The notes below the pieces were generated by a model that worked only from the letters and a program-made list of their open reading frames with translations, was not told the DNA's origin and made no database searches. From Datura wrightii (Eukaryota > Streptophyta > Magnoliopsida > Solanales > Solanaceae), in contig JASDFA010000001.1 in assembly GCA_035772735.1 (NCBI GenBank), forward strand, positions 71,698,001 to 71,762,000: a stretch of 64,000 bases of DNA, written 5' to 3'. Positions 46,203-57,154 of the stretch are shown piece after piece. Positions within the stretch are counted from its first letter, which is position 1, and each line of letters starts with the position of its first letter. The translations under genes were made by a program, and so were the position numbers.

Positions 46203-47630
46203 TGATGTTGGGTATATTTCCATGCCCATTTGCCTTGTTTTTTCCCATCTTTTACCTTGTTTTATGTGCATAATCCTTATGAAATGTATTAATTCATATG
46301 TTTGTGTGTTTTGTATGCTAACAAACACTTTGAGGTCGCTTTGAGCAGCAAACTAAAGGAAAAGGACCCAAAATTGAACAAGGTTGAAGAATTAAGAAGC
46401 TGAGAAGAAGGTTCGAGGGCTATGGTAGGCGCCCCGTGCTAGGTCCTTAGCTCCTTAGCAAAAATTATCGAATTCTGGTGCTATGACAGGCGCCCCAGGC
46501 TATCTACTTGACTTCAGAAGATGATCATTTCAACACCTTGGAGTGACGGTTGGCATGGAGCCCCAGAGCTTCCTAGACTTATACAAAATCACCAAAATTC
46601 TGGTGAGATGGAGCAGGCCTTGAACCAGAAGGGTCCAAAAGTGCAAGAATTTGACTAAAACTTTAGCGAGATAGTGAGAATGGCGTGCCAGATGTGCTGA
46701 AAGTGAAGAGAAATTGGCTAACACTTTGGCAAAAGCGTCATTTCAAGGCTCAACTATAAATATATCCTCTAAGGCATTTGTTAGGGGGACATGGCCTTTT
46801 CCATCTTTTGTTCATTTTAACATTACGTAGTTCATCTTTGGAACCTTGTAAGCAGTTTGGAAGGAAGACCCAAGTCTACACAAGGTTTTTTCTCATCTTT
46901 ACTCTTTACTTTTTATGATGATAAATATGTATTTGTTTTTCCACTTGTCTATGAGTGGCTAAACTTATATTCTAGGGTTTTGGCCATCGTGGATGGTTGA
47001 ATGTTTGAGAGATTAATTTAATCTAGATTCAATTCTTCATTGTAGTTGTTTGTATTGACTTGTTTTAATTTCTTATTTATGAGATTAATCACCTTATAAG
47101 TAATCTATTGACTTTTGAATAAACTTGGGGAAGGGAATCGAAAGGGTTAAAAGTAAATACAAAACGGAAATTTAAAGACCCTCAAACCCATTGGTGAGAG
47201 GATAGAAGTTGTTGTTGACGATAGGGATATACCCTTCAACCCCGTTTAGTTGAAATACAGTAGGCATAACCGTCGTTCCATGTGTTCCCCTGCGACCATA
47301 GGGATATAGGCTGTAGGGTTCATGAAATAGTTCTTGATGCTAGGGATAGTGCCAAGAAATGGGATAGTAACTTGCAAATAGCAACTGTATGAAGAATAGT
47401 TCTAGTGTAATCAAGTCTTGAAAATTGAACCAGAAACCAAACATGTGCCATTTCCATAGATTTTCATCATCATCAAAGTAAAACCAATCTTGCAATAGTT
47501 TTAATTATTTTTATATTTAAAGTTTTGGTAGTTAATTTCCAATACCATTCCCCATTTTAAATATTTTATTATAATAGTAAAATAAACTAATAACCTTATA
47601 ACGATTGAACTGACAAACCTCTGTGGGTAC
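46203..47630 (+). repeat. Element B 3' LTR, truncated
   Basis: Starts TGATGTTGGGTATATTT. It matches B's 5' LTR across the A2 insertion point (tggtgctatgac near 46480-46492), which proves that A2 split a pre-existing LTR. Similarity ends at ctgtgggtac (47630), about 55 bp before the expected LTR end, where the inverted LTR tip G begins. It contains fewer ggtgagat units than the 5' copy. Confidence 0.85.
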
Positions 47631-47875
47631 TGTCATGACCCAAGCTGAGACCTTGAATTGAGAAACGGGACCTAGAACCATGAATGGCTCCAAGTTGACC
47701 CATGGCATGAACACAATAACTAAAGAACATATATTAAAGAGGAATCTAATAATTGAAATATGAATAAGTAGAAGTCTGAATAGCATAACTATCACAAAAC
47801 AAAGTCAACACTTGACAAAGCTGAATATCTATATAATGTCTGATAAGCCTCTAAACAGTCTGATGAGAAATGGGA
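47631..47875 (-). mobile_element. Inverted tip of a gypsy LTR (G)
   Basis: On the minus strand the fragment ends ..tcagcttgggtcatgaca, the typical CA-terminal sequence of chromovirus LTRs here (compare ..gggtcgtgaca at 50078-50088). It starts exactly at the LTR terminus and is cut after 245 bp by element D. I cannot assign it to a family; the remainder must lie beyond the window. Confidence 0.5.
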
Positions 47876-50088
47876 TGTCACACCGTGGAAGTGCCTAAGA
47901 TTAGACCCAGGATTTAAAAATTTGAAATTTGTTGAAATTGGGAAAAATGTTGCAGGACGTACGACCCAATGGATCGTTAGTCCAACCAATGACCCGTTGG
48001 AAGACATCATGGGAGGTGTTGGTCTGGTGTCAGTGAGTAACAACGGGTGAAGTAACGACCCATCATGAGAGGTAACGAGTCATGGTCACGAGTCATTGTA
48101 GGGGGATAGGTATATTTTCCAGTGGACCTAACAAAAGGCAACCATGACTCATTGGATAAAGTAACGAGTCATGGTGACGCTCGTTGGAAGGACCAGTGCA
48201 GGATCTAAAGGGGAAAGAACCGGACGATATGACGACCCGTTGTATGGAAGGAAGACTCCTCCTGTCTAGTCATGGTTGGAACCTGAGATCAAGGATTTTG
48301 GGTAGTTCAGAAAACGTATGGATACCACAAGTCATGGTATCCTCCAATGATCCGTTAGTCCGGTCGTTGGTTCGCTCAGTGTAGATTTTTATGGTTTTTC
48401 ATTAAGGGTATTTTCATCATTCCTACGCTCTAAGGCCCTAAATTACGTTGTTTTAAGTTATTTTATGGGTGTATTAAGATAGTTTAAGCCCTTCTAGCCT
48501 ATTCATTCTAATGCATGCAAAAGTTAGAAAAAACTTAGAGGTAATCAAGCTAGTCTACAAGGTTTCTTCATCAATTTCCTTTGGGCTTTCAAGGAGTGAT
48601 GAGAATTCATTTTCTCCAAGTATGTAGGGTTATGAATGGGTGTTTTAGGTCACACCCATGCCCAATTTCTCGTAATTCATGAAGTTTGATCAAAAATCTT
48701 ATGGGGTTTTGACTTAAATCTTATGGAATTCTAATGATCTATTAATGTGTTATTATCTTTCGTAATTTACACTATATTTAATCATGATCAAATTCTACAA
48801 CTATTTTGGTTATAAAATTATTGATTTCGATTTCTACTAAATTAAGCCTGATTATGCATGTTCCTTGATGAATTGAGTTATGATCTTTACTTCATTTATT
48901 GATATTCATAAACCCATCATGATTTATGCTTTGAAATATGGGTTTATTTATATACCCATTATGAATTGATGATTTTCAAAGTATATATATGATTTATAAG
49001 TATGCACGAATCCCATGATTTACTAATTATGTTTTGACCGGTTCACTAGTCTTACTGTCATGGCTAGTTCAAGTATCTACAAGCATGTTTACGATTATCA
49101 TGGTTTAACTAGCCCATGAATCTCATGCATATTATACTATGAGCACTATATATGTTATGAGAGTATTATTTAACACCGAATAGGTTCGGGGACCAGTTCT
49201 TCCCTGAATCTCTGAATTACATACCACCGTAGGACATGATAGGACCTCCCTTGTGACTATCCCCTTGCCCAAATGGGCCCTTTCATGTGTAATATGACGC
49301 CCTTCATAGTTCTACCTTTTGCAAGGTACGAACACCCTACTGACTAGGGTTACAGGTCGGGCTTCATGTGTGCTCATATGGAGTATGTTGGTTATAAAAA
49401 TCTCCCACTGTTCCGTATGATTTATTCATGTTTATGATTATGTATATTGGCTCAAGTCATGTTCAATAAAGCTTTTCTTTTATGATCATGATTACGACTG
49501 AATTATGAATGTTTTGAAAACCTTGAGCCTTATGTTGTCGTGTGCTATTTAATTTATGAGCATGTTGTCCTACTCTTATGATCATTTATGAGATTTTATT
49601 TGTTTTAAATGTCTGTTTTACTTACCTTACATACTCGATATATTCCACGTACTAATCGCATACTTTCTATGTTGTATCGTTTCATGATACATGACCCATC
49701 TCTCAGGCTCAGCCCCATCAATAGACCATTTCAAAGTTTAGCTACCAGCCTTTTTCGTGAGTCCTTATTTTCCGAGGGCCATATGTTAAGACATTGATGT
49801 TTCTTTTGTTTCAGTCGTTGCCGGGTTAGTTGGGGATGTTGTCCCATCAACCCATCTGTAATGATAGAGGCTTTCAAACAAATTCTAGTACTCAGCTGTT
49901 ATGTATTTTTTGTACTTTCCGCTTATCATGCTATGTTATGTTACGTTTTGTTTCCGCTACATAATACGTTCAATATTCTGCTCTAAGTGATATGAGGTTA
50001 GGTGAATGTTCATGCCATGGGTCAACTTGGAGTCTCTCGGGACTTCTTATCCCGTGTTACAATCCGGGTCTACGTTCGGGTCGTGACA
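47876..50088 (+). repeat. D LTR, first copy
   Basis: 2,213 bp, TGTCACACCGTGG...GGGTCGTGACA. A block at about 47955-48370 is rich in acccgttgg, caacgggt, acgacccat and acgagtcatgg in both orientations. After CA comes aactgaaagacatacat, a decayed version of the aacttggtatcagagcc found after the second copy. Confidence 0.85.
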
Positions 50089-51098
50089 AACTGAAAGACA
50101 TACATTTGAAGTGTCGTAGGGTGTCTGAAATTCGCGTTAAGTAGACTCTTTTTCATGGGTGTGAAGCACGCCACACTTATGACGAAGAGGCTATGACACG
50201 TTTAGAAAATGTTCCCTTCTTTCATGATCCATGTCGTGCGATGAAATATCTTTCTATCCTTCTAATTTGTGTATTCACACACTTTAAATCATAACGCCAG
50301 TCAATGGAAAAAAGAGACGCTCTCAAATTATTTCTACCTACAAGAGTTAAGAGAAGATAAGGTAGAAGAATTTGTGAACTTGAAGTAATGAACCAAAAGA
50401 GTGGGGGAGTATGACAACAGAAGTATGAAGTCTTCCATGATAGTCTTAGAGGCGAACAGGAAGTCAAGAAATAGTGATTTTTGCCTAGCCTTTAAAAGGG
50501 ATCCAATCCTCAGAATGATGACCATTAATCTAAGGGGGAGATTATAAGGTGAAGGACCAAGTCAAGCATTGAGTTTCAATTGTGAAGGTACAGGATCAGT
50601 AACTATGGGAGATCGATCCACGCTTATATAGGTTTCCTTCCATACTTCAGTCTATGTGACTCATGCCATATATGAACTCGTTACGCCCATTTTTAAGTTC
50701 CAAGTACTCCGTACGTGTGTTTGTACTCAGATTCATAGAATGAGAAGTAACTACTTTAGATGGTGATTCCAGTATTTTTCCATGATTCCATAAATCTCAT
50801 CTTCATGTCATGACCCTCATTATGTATTTAAACTCATGTCTCTCATCATGCTCAGCTCTATGTACTCAGTCTTTAATATTTGCCTTATCGGCTCATAAAA
50901 TCGTGTTATATGAAGTATATGACCAGCTTAGATTTCTTGAATAATTCATGGTCATAATTCCTTAGTTTAAGCCCTATGAATGTTCCCCCATGATGTAAAT
51001 GATGGTTAAAATGAATTTTCAAGATAACTCCCCATCCCTTCCATAGATGCCAGGTATGTAGAAGTTCAGGAAGCGCAGTTATTAGCCAAGCCTGGAAG
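50089..51098 (+). other. D 5' internal sequence, first copy
   Basis: Collinear with 55290-56312 (for example gtgtctgaaa, tttttcatgggtgtgaag, cccttctttcatgatccatg). Short hints of gag such as KVEEFVNLK (near 50358) are too brief to call. A ctaagggggagatt purine run near 50532 resembles a PPT. No usable gene. Confidence 0.5.
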
Positions 51099-52510
51099 TG
51101 TAACAACATGCATGGTCATTTTGTGATTGTTGATCCATTTCCCTAGGTTGAACCTTTCTGTATCCTTAATTTCTTACTTATGACTTGCGGTGATGGATGA
51201 CACAATTTCCAAGATGATCCAATCAAGATTGAATAAGATTTTCAATTTTTGGAAGGTTTTAAGCTTGAGAGGTTTGACCAAAGTCAATAATTCAAGTTAA
51301 CGAGTTCGAATTTAGGTTCTGAAAGCTCTGCTAGTTCAGAATGGTGATTTATGACATAGTTGGTTAGTTTGCATGGATCCCAAGGTGTTCAGGAGTGATT
51401 TGAACCTTTGGTTGAATTTATGAGCTTTAAGGAAGATAAGTTCCACCATAGTCAACTTTCAAACAAAACAACCTCATATTAGTGATTTGATGATTCAAAC
51501 AGGTCCAGACTGTGTTTTATGATAGAAATGCATATCTTGTTTGTGACCGAAGGACTCCGAATGCATTTTGGGCGGATTTGAACGTTTTGTGTGTTTAGCA
51601 TGATTTTAAGCATAAAATGTGACAACTTATAGGTTCGTTTTTAGTTTTTGAGATCAAAAAATTATTTCGATACTTTCAAAATTCTTAGCATGAATTATAG
51701 GAGTTATCTGAAAGGTTTGCTGCAATTTTGCTAAGTTGAGATCGGATTTTTATTGCAAAAGGTGAAATAATTCTTGAACGAGCAAAAATAATGTTTGATT
51801 GGGAAAACGAGCACCAAGTGGAGTTTTGATTGAACAAGTAGGTCCTTATCATTATTTAGATATTGTAGGAAAAAGAATCGTCGCATTTTGAGTTTGTATG
51901 ATGAAGTTATGGCTATATTAGTAATAATTAAAGTTGTTGTTGCAACCCTATATGTTTACCTGAACAGTGTATTTTTGCACAGATTGTGTTTATTTGGTAT
52001 TTTGAGTATATTTGGAGTTCTGGAGTTCGAAATTATGTGATTTGTGTAGCATCTTCTCTATTTAACAAGGGGGTAAGTATCTAATCCTTAATTTTGTATT
52101 TCTCCATCACTTCTTCAGTTGGTTTTCATTTTTATCTGTGAATTTATTGGAGGACAATTTGGGGATTTGAGTCTAAAGTAAAGAAATCATATTTTGATGG
52201 ATGCAAAGTCGATTTGAGCTCCATTTTGGATAAAACTTCATATTTGAGTTCTTTACATTATGGATAACATGATTTTCAAATAAAATTCTAGTTTTGCCGT
52301 TGTCGGCTTGGGATTGACTTTTAGATTGACTTTTGGACCTGAAATAGAAGTATATCAATATGGCTGTCCATGTTTTTCTTTTCTTATGTATAATACATAT
52401 TTAACTAGATTTTAATCATTCAAAAGGGTTACGGAAGTGCGAATTCGTAATTTGATACTTGAGCTTTGTTTTGAGGCAAGTAGAGATTTCTTGATTCTTT
52501 GACGATCGGA
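51099..52510 (+). mobile_element. LTR-like insert F within D internal region
   Basis: Begins TGTAACAACATGCATGGTC, a gypsy LTR-style start, and continues with agtgatttgaacctttgg, ggatttgaacgtttt and similar prose-like LTR sequence. The same insert occurs at 56313 in D's second unit (start decayed to TATAACAACCC), so it predates the tandem arrangement. I cannot define its right end; coding sequence resumes by 52511. Confidence 0.45.
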
Positions 52511-52890
52511 AGGAAGGGGATGCTTAGTCCCCAGTATGTTGGTCCATATAGATTTGTGATACGTGTTGGAAGGTTGGTCTACGGTTGGAGCTACCAGCGG
52601 AGCTAGCTTCGGTGCATTCGGTGTTTCATGCATCCTTGTTAAAGAAATGCATCGGAGATCCATCTTTAGTGATTCTGGTAGAGGACATTAGGATGTAGGA
52701 CAGCCTTACCTAGGAGGAGGTACTAGTCAAGGTCCTTGATCATCATTTTCTTAAGTTGAGAAATAAGGAAGTAGCCTCAGTGAAGGTTCTGTGGAGAAAT
52801 CATCTAATAGAGCAAGCTACGTGGGAAGTCGAAGCGGATATGATGGCTAGATACCCATATTTATTCTCTACCGGCTCAGTTCCAACTTGA
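52511..52890 (+). pseudogene. pol: Chromovirus integrase C-terminus and chromodomain-type tail (D)
   Basis: In shifting frames: RKGMLSPQYVGPYRF, VGRLVYG, KKCIGDPS near 52645-52670, then LRNKEVASVKVLWRNHLIEQ, TWEVEADMMARYPYLF, ending at TGA 52888-52890. Order and wording match 35240-35613 and 63520-63886. At least one frameshift near 52595 and a stop near 52696. It shows that D once carried a full pol. Confidence 0.8.
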
Positions 52891-53097
52891 GGTATCAGTT
52901 TTGCCCTAAAAACTCTATTTAGTTTTCATGCTCCGTTCATGTGATCAAGTTTCTTTTATGTATATGGATGTGTATGTGAATCATGAAATCAGTTCAGCTA
53001 TGTGGTTTGAATTGGAGATAGTCATTCCATTAGTTTCAGTTTAAATGATCAGCATTTGGGTATAATGATTGCATGTCTCTATTTTCTGTATGTTTCC

Positions 53098-53133
53098 AAC
53101 ATTTGAGGACGAATGTTCCCAAGGGAGAGATAT
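53098..53133 (+). promoter_or_regulatory. Hairpin plus polypurine tract before the second D LTR
   Basis: AACATTT-GAGGAC-GAATGTT (53098-53117), seven pairs with one G-T wobble, followed by aagggagagata abutting TGTAACACCC at 53134. 52891-53097 is 3' untranslated sequence with nothing else seen. Confidence 0.75.
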
Positions 53134-55289
53134 TGTAACACCCAAAAAGTGCCTAAGATTAGCCCCGAGATTTAAAATTTGAAATTTGCTGAAACTAGGA
53201 AAAATGTTGCAGGATGGACGATCCAATAGATTGTTGGTCCAACCATCTACCCATTGGAAGCAATCGTGAGAGGTGTTGGCCTGGTGTCGATGAGTAACAA
53301 CGGGTGAAGTAACGACTCTTCGTGAGAGTTAACAAGTCGTGGTCACGAGATATTTTAGGGGGATAGGTATATTTTCCAGTGGACCTAATGGAAGGCAACC
53401 ACGACTTGTTGGATGAAGTAACGAGTCGTTGTGAGGCTCGTTGGAAGGACTAGTGCAGGATCTGAAGGGGGAAAGCAACGGACGATGTGACAACTCGTTG
53501 GATGGAAAGATGACTCTTCCTGTCTAGTCGTGGTTCGAACCTGAGATCAAGGATTTTGGGCAGTGCAGACAACGGATGGATACTACGACTCGTGGTATCC
53601 TCAAATAATCCGTTACTCCGATCGTTGGTTCGCTCAGTGTAAATTTTCAAGGATTTTCATTAAGGGTATTTTCATCATTCCTATGCTCTAAGGCCCTAAA
53701 CTACGTCGTTTTTATGTTATTTTCAAGGTATATTAAGATAGGTTAAGCCCTTCTAGCCTAGTCATTCTCATGCATGCAAAAGTTAGAAAATTAGAGGTGA
53801 TCAAGCTAATCTTCCAGGTTTCTTCATCAATTTCCTTTGGCTTTCAAGGAGTGTTGAGAATTGATTTTCCCTAGGTATGTAGGGTTATGAATTGTTGTTT
53901 TTGATCACACCCATTCCCAATCTCTCCTAATTCATGAAGTTTGATAAAAATATCTTATGGGTTTTGACTTAAATCTTATGGAATTCTAGTGATCTAATAA
54001 TGGATTATTATCTTTCGTCATTTACACTATATTTTCTTAATCATGATCACGTTCTACAACTATTTTGGTCATAAAATTATTGATTTCGATTTCTAATAAA
54101 TTAAGCCTAACTATGCATGTTCCTTGATGAATCGAGTTATGATCTTTACTTCAATTGTTGATATTTATAAACCCATCATGATTTATAATTTGAAATATGG
54201 GTTTATTTAAATACCCATTATGAATTGATGGTTTGCAAAGTATATACATGATTTATAAGTATGCATGAATCCTGTTATTTACTAATTATTTTTTTGGCCA
54301 ACTCACGGGCCTTACCCTCATGGATAGTTCACGTATCTACAAGCATGTTCACGATTATCATGATTTAACTAGCCCATGAATCTCATGCATACTATATTAT
54401 GAGCACTATATATGTTTTGGGAGTAGTATTTAACACCGAGTAGGTTCGGGGCCTAGGTTCTGCCCCGAATCTCAAAACTACGTCGCACCATAGAACATGA
54501 TAAGACCCCCCTTGTTATTGTCCCTTTCTCAAAATGGGCCCTTTCATGTATGATATCACGCCCTTCATGGTTCTACCCTTGGCAAGGTACGAACACCCTT
54601 CTGACTAGGGTTATAGGTCAGGCTCCACGTGTGCTCATATGGAGTATATTGGTTATAAGAATCTCCCAGTATTCATAATTATTTATGCATGTTTATGATT
54701 ATGTATATTGGCTCAAGTCATGTTCAATAAATCTTTTCTTTTATGATTATGATTACTACTGAATTACGAATGTTTTGAAAACCTTGAGCCTTATGTTATT
54801 GTGTGTTATTTATATTATGAGCATGTTATCCTACTGAGTACATTTCACGTACTAATCGTGTACTTTCTATGTTGTATCGTTTCATAATATAGGACCCGGC
54901 TCTCAAGCTCAGCCCTATCAGTAGACCATTTCAGAGTTTAGCTACAAGCCTCTTTAGTGAGTCCTCATATTCTGAGGGCCATATGTTCATACATTGATGT
55001 TCCTTTTGTTTCAGTGTTCACAGGGTTAGTTGGGGATGTTGTCCCATCAACCCATCTGTCATGATAGAAGCTTTCAGACAACTTCTAGTACTCAACTGTT
55101 ATGTATTTTTTATACTTTCTGCTTATCATGCTATGTTATGTTACGTTTACGTTTATGCTACATCGTACGTTCAATATTCTGCTCTAAGTGATATGAGGTT
55201 AGGTGAATGTTCATGCCTTGGGTCAACTTGGAGTCTCTCGAGGCTTCTTGTCCCGTGTTACGATCCGGGTCTACATTCGAGTTGTGAAA
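53134..55289 (+). repeat. D LTR, second copy
   Basis: 2,156 bp, TGTAACACCCAAAAAGTGCC...GAGTTGTGAAA (terminal CA decayed to AA). Aligned with 47876-50088 along its length, with a ~60-bp deletion near 54835 relative to the first copy. A PBS follows directly. Confidence 0.85.
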
Positions 55290-55293
55290 AACT

Positions 55294-55305
55294 TGGTATC
55301 AGAGC
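55294..55305 (+). other. Primer-binding site for tRNA-iMet (D, second unit)
   Basis: tggtatcagagc is an exact match to the initiator-tRNA site, followed by ca. Its presence after an LTR that also follows a PPT shows the dual role of that LTR. Confidence 0.88.
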
Positions 55306-57154
55306 CATAGGTTTCAAGTGTCCTAGGGTGTCTGAAAGTCGCGTTGAGTAGAGTCTTTTTCATGGGTGTGAAGTTCTCCACACTTATGACGAAGATGCTA
55401 CGAGACGTTTAAAAAATGTTCCCTTCTTTCATGATCCATGTCGTGTAATGAAATATCTTTTTATACCTCTAAGTCGTGTATTCACACACTCGAAATCATA
55501 ACGTTAGTCAGTGGAATAAGACACACTCTCGAATTATTTCTTCCTACAGGCGATAAGAGAAGCTAAGGTAGAAGAATTCGTGAACTTAAAGTAAGGAACC
55601 AAAAGAGTGGGGGAGTACGATAAGAGAAGTATGAAGCCTTCCATGATAGTGTTAGAGGCGAACGGGAAGTCAAGAAATAGTGATTTTTGCCTAGCCTTAA
55701 GAAGGGATCCAATCCCCAGAATGATGACCTTTAAGCTAAAGGGGATATTATAAGGTGAGAGGACCAGGTCAAACGTTGAGTTTCAATTGTGAAGGTATAG
55801 GATCAGTAACTATGGGAGATCAATACACGCTTATTCAGGTGTCCATCCTTACTTTAGTCTATGTTATACTCTACTCATGCCGTATGTGAACTTGTTATGC
55901 CCATGTTTAATTTCCAAGTACTCCTTACGTATGTTTGTACTCAGATTCATAGAATGAGAAGTAACTACTTTAGATGGTGATTCCAGTTTTCTTCCATGAT
56001 TCCATAAATCTCATCTTCATGTCATGACCCTCGTTATGTATGTAAATTCATGTCTCTCAGTATGCTCATCTCTATGGACTCAGTCTTTAAGAGTTGCCTT
56101 ATCGGCTCATAAGATCGTATTATATCAAGTATATGACCAGCTTAGATTTCTTGAATGATTCGTACTCATAATTCCTTAGTCTAAGCCCTATGAATGTTCC
56201 TCCATGATGTAAATGATGGTTAAAAAGAATTTTCAAGATCACTCCCTATCACGTCCATAGATGTCGGGTATGTAGAAGTTTAGGAAGCGTAGTTATTAGC
56301 CAAACCTGGAAGTATAACAACCCGCATGGTCATATTGTGATTGTTGATCCATTTCCTTGGGTTGAACCTTTTTGTATCCTTATTTTGTTACTTATGACTT
56401 CTAGTGATGGATTACACAATTTCCAAGATGATCCAATAAAGATTGGATAAGATTTTTGATTTTTGGAAGGTTTGAAGCTTGAGAGGTTTGACCAAAGTCA
56501 ACATTTCAGGTTAACGAGCTCAAATTTGGGTTCTGAAAGATCTTCTAGTTCCAAATGGTGATTTATGACTTAGTTGGATATTTTGCATGGATCCCAAGGT
56601 GTTGGGGAGTGATTTGAACCTTTGGTTGAATTTATAAGCTTTAAGGAATCTAGTTTGACCACAGTCAACTTTCAATCAAAACGACCTCATATTAGTGATT
56701 TGATGATACCAACATGCCCAGAATGTGTTTTATGATTTAATTGCATATCTTGTTTGTGACCGGAGGATTCTGGATGAGTTTTTGGTGGATTTGAACATTT
56801 TGTGTGTTTAACATGATTTTAAGCGTAAAATGTGACAACTTAGAGGTTCGTTTTTAGATTTTGGGATTGAAAAATTATTTCGAGACTTTTAAAATTCTTA
56901 GCATGAATTATAGGAGTTATCTAAAAGGTTTGGTGCAATTTCGACAATTCAAGATCGAGTTTTTATTGCAAAAGGTAAAATAATTCTTGAACGATCAAAA
57001 ATAATATTTGACTGGGCAAACGAGCACCAAGTGGAGTTTTGATTGCACGAGTAGGTCCTTATCATTATTTATATGTTGTAGGAAAAAGAATCATTGCATT
57101 TTGAGTTCGTATGATGAAGTTATGGCTATTTTAGTAAAAATTAAAGTTGCTGGT
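55306..57154 (+). other. D 5' internal sequence, second copy, with F insert
   Basis: Collinear with 50089-51930, including the F LTR-like insert from 56313. Interrupted at 57154 by element E. No coding feature recognised. Confidence 0.6.

Larger units (their letters stand above)
13314..47630 (+). mobile_element. Athila-family element B, split by nested insertions
   Basis: Reassembled by eye from 13314-13593 and 19619-20944 (5' LTR), 20945-22968 (PBS, gag, protease tail, leader start), 42649-46202 (leader end, env-position ORF, 3' UTR, PPT) and 46203-47630 (3' LTR, cut short). Inserted elements are A2 (13594-19613) and C1 (22969-42643). B lacks reverse transcriptase, RNase H and integrase: its protease tail runs straight into the post-integrase block. 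It is therefore a non-autonomous deletion derivative. Confidence 0.8.
47876..57154 (+). mobile_element. Element D, tandem LTR-internal-LTR-internal, chromovirus type
   Basis: LTR1 47876-50088, internal 50089-53133, LTR2 53134-55289, then a second PBS and internal segment 55290-57154 collinear with the start of the first. Both LTRs are followed by homologous 5' internal sequence, so LTR2 serves as 3' LTR of one unit and 5' LTR of the next. A possible target site is TGGGA (47871-47875); its partner is outside the window. Nearly all of gag-pol is missing from the first unit. Confidence 0.75.

Noticed and set aside
50222..50525. Possible gag in D's 5' internal region
   Set aside because: Only a handful of residues (VEEFVNL) resemble gag; too little to call, noted in the feature text.
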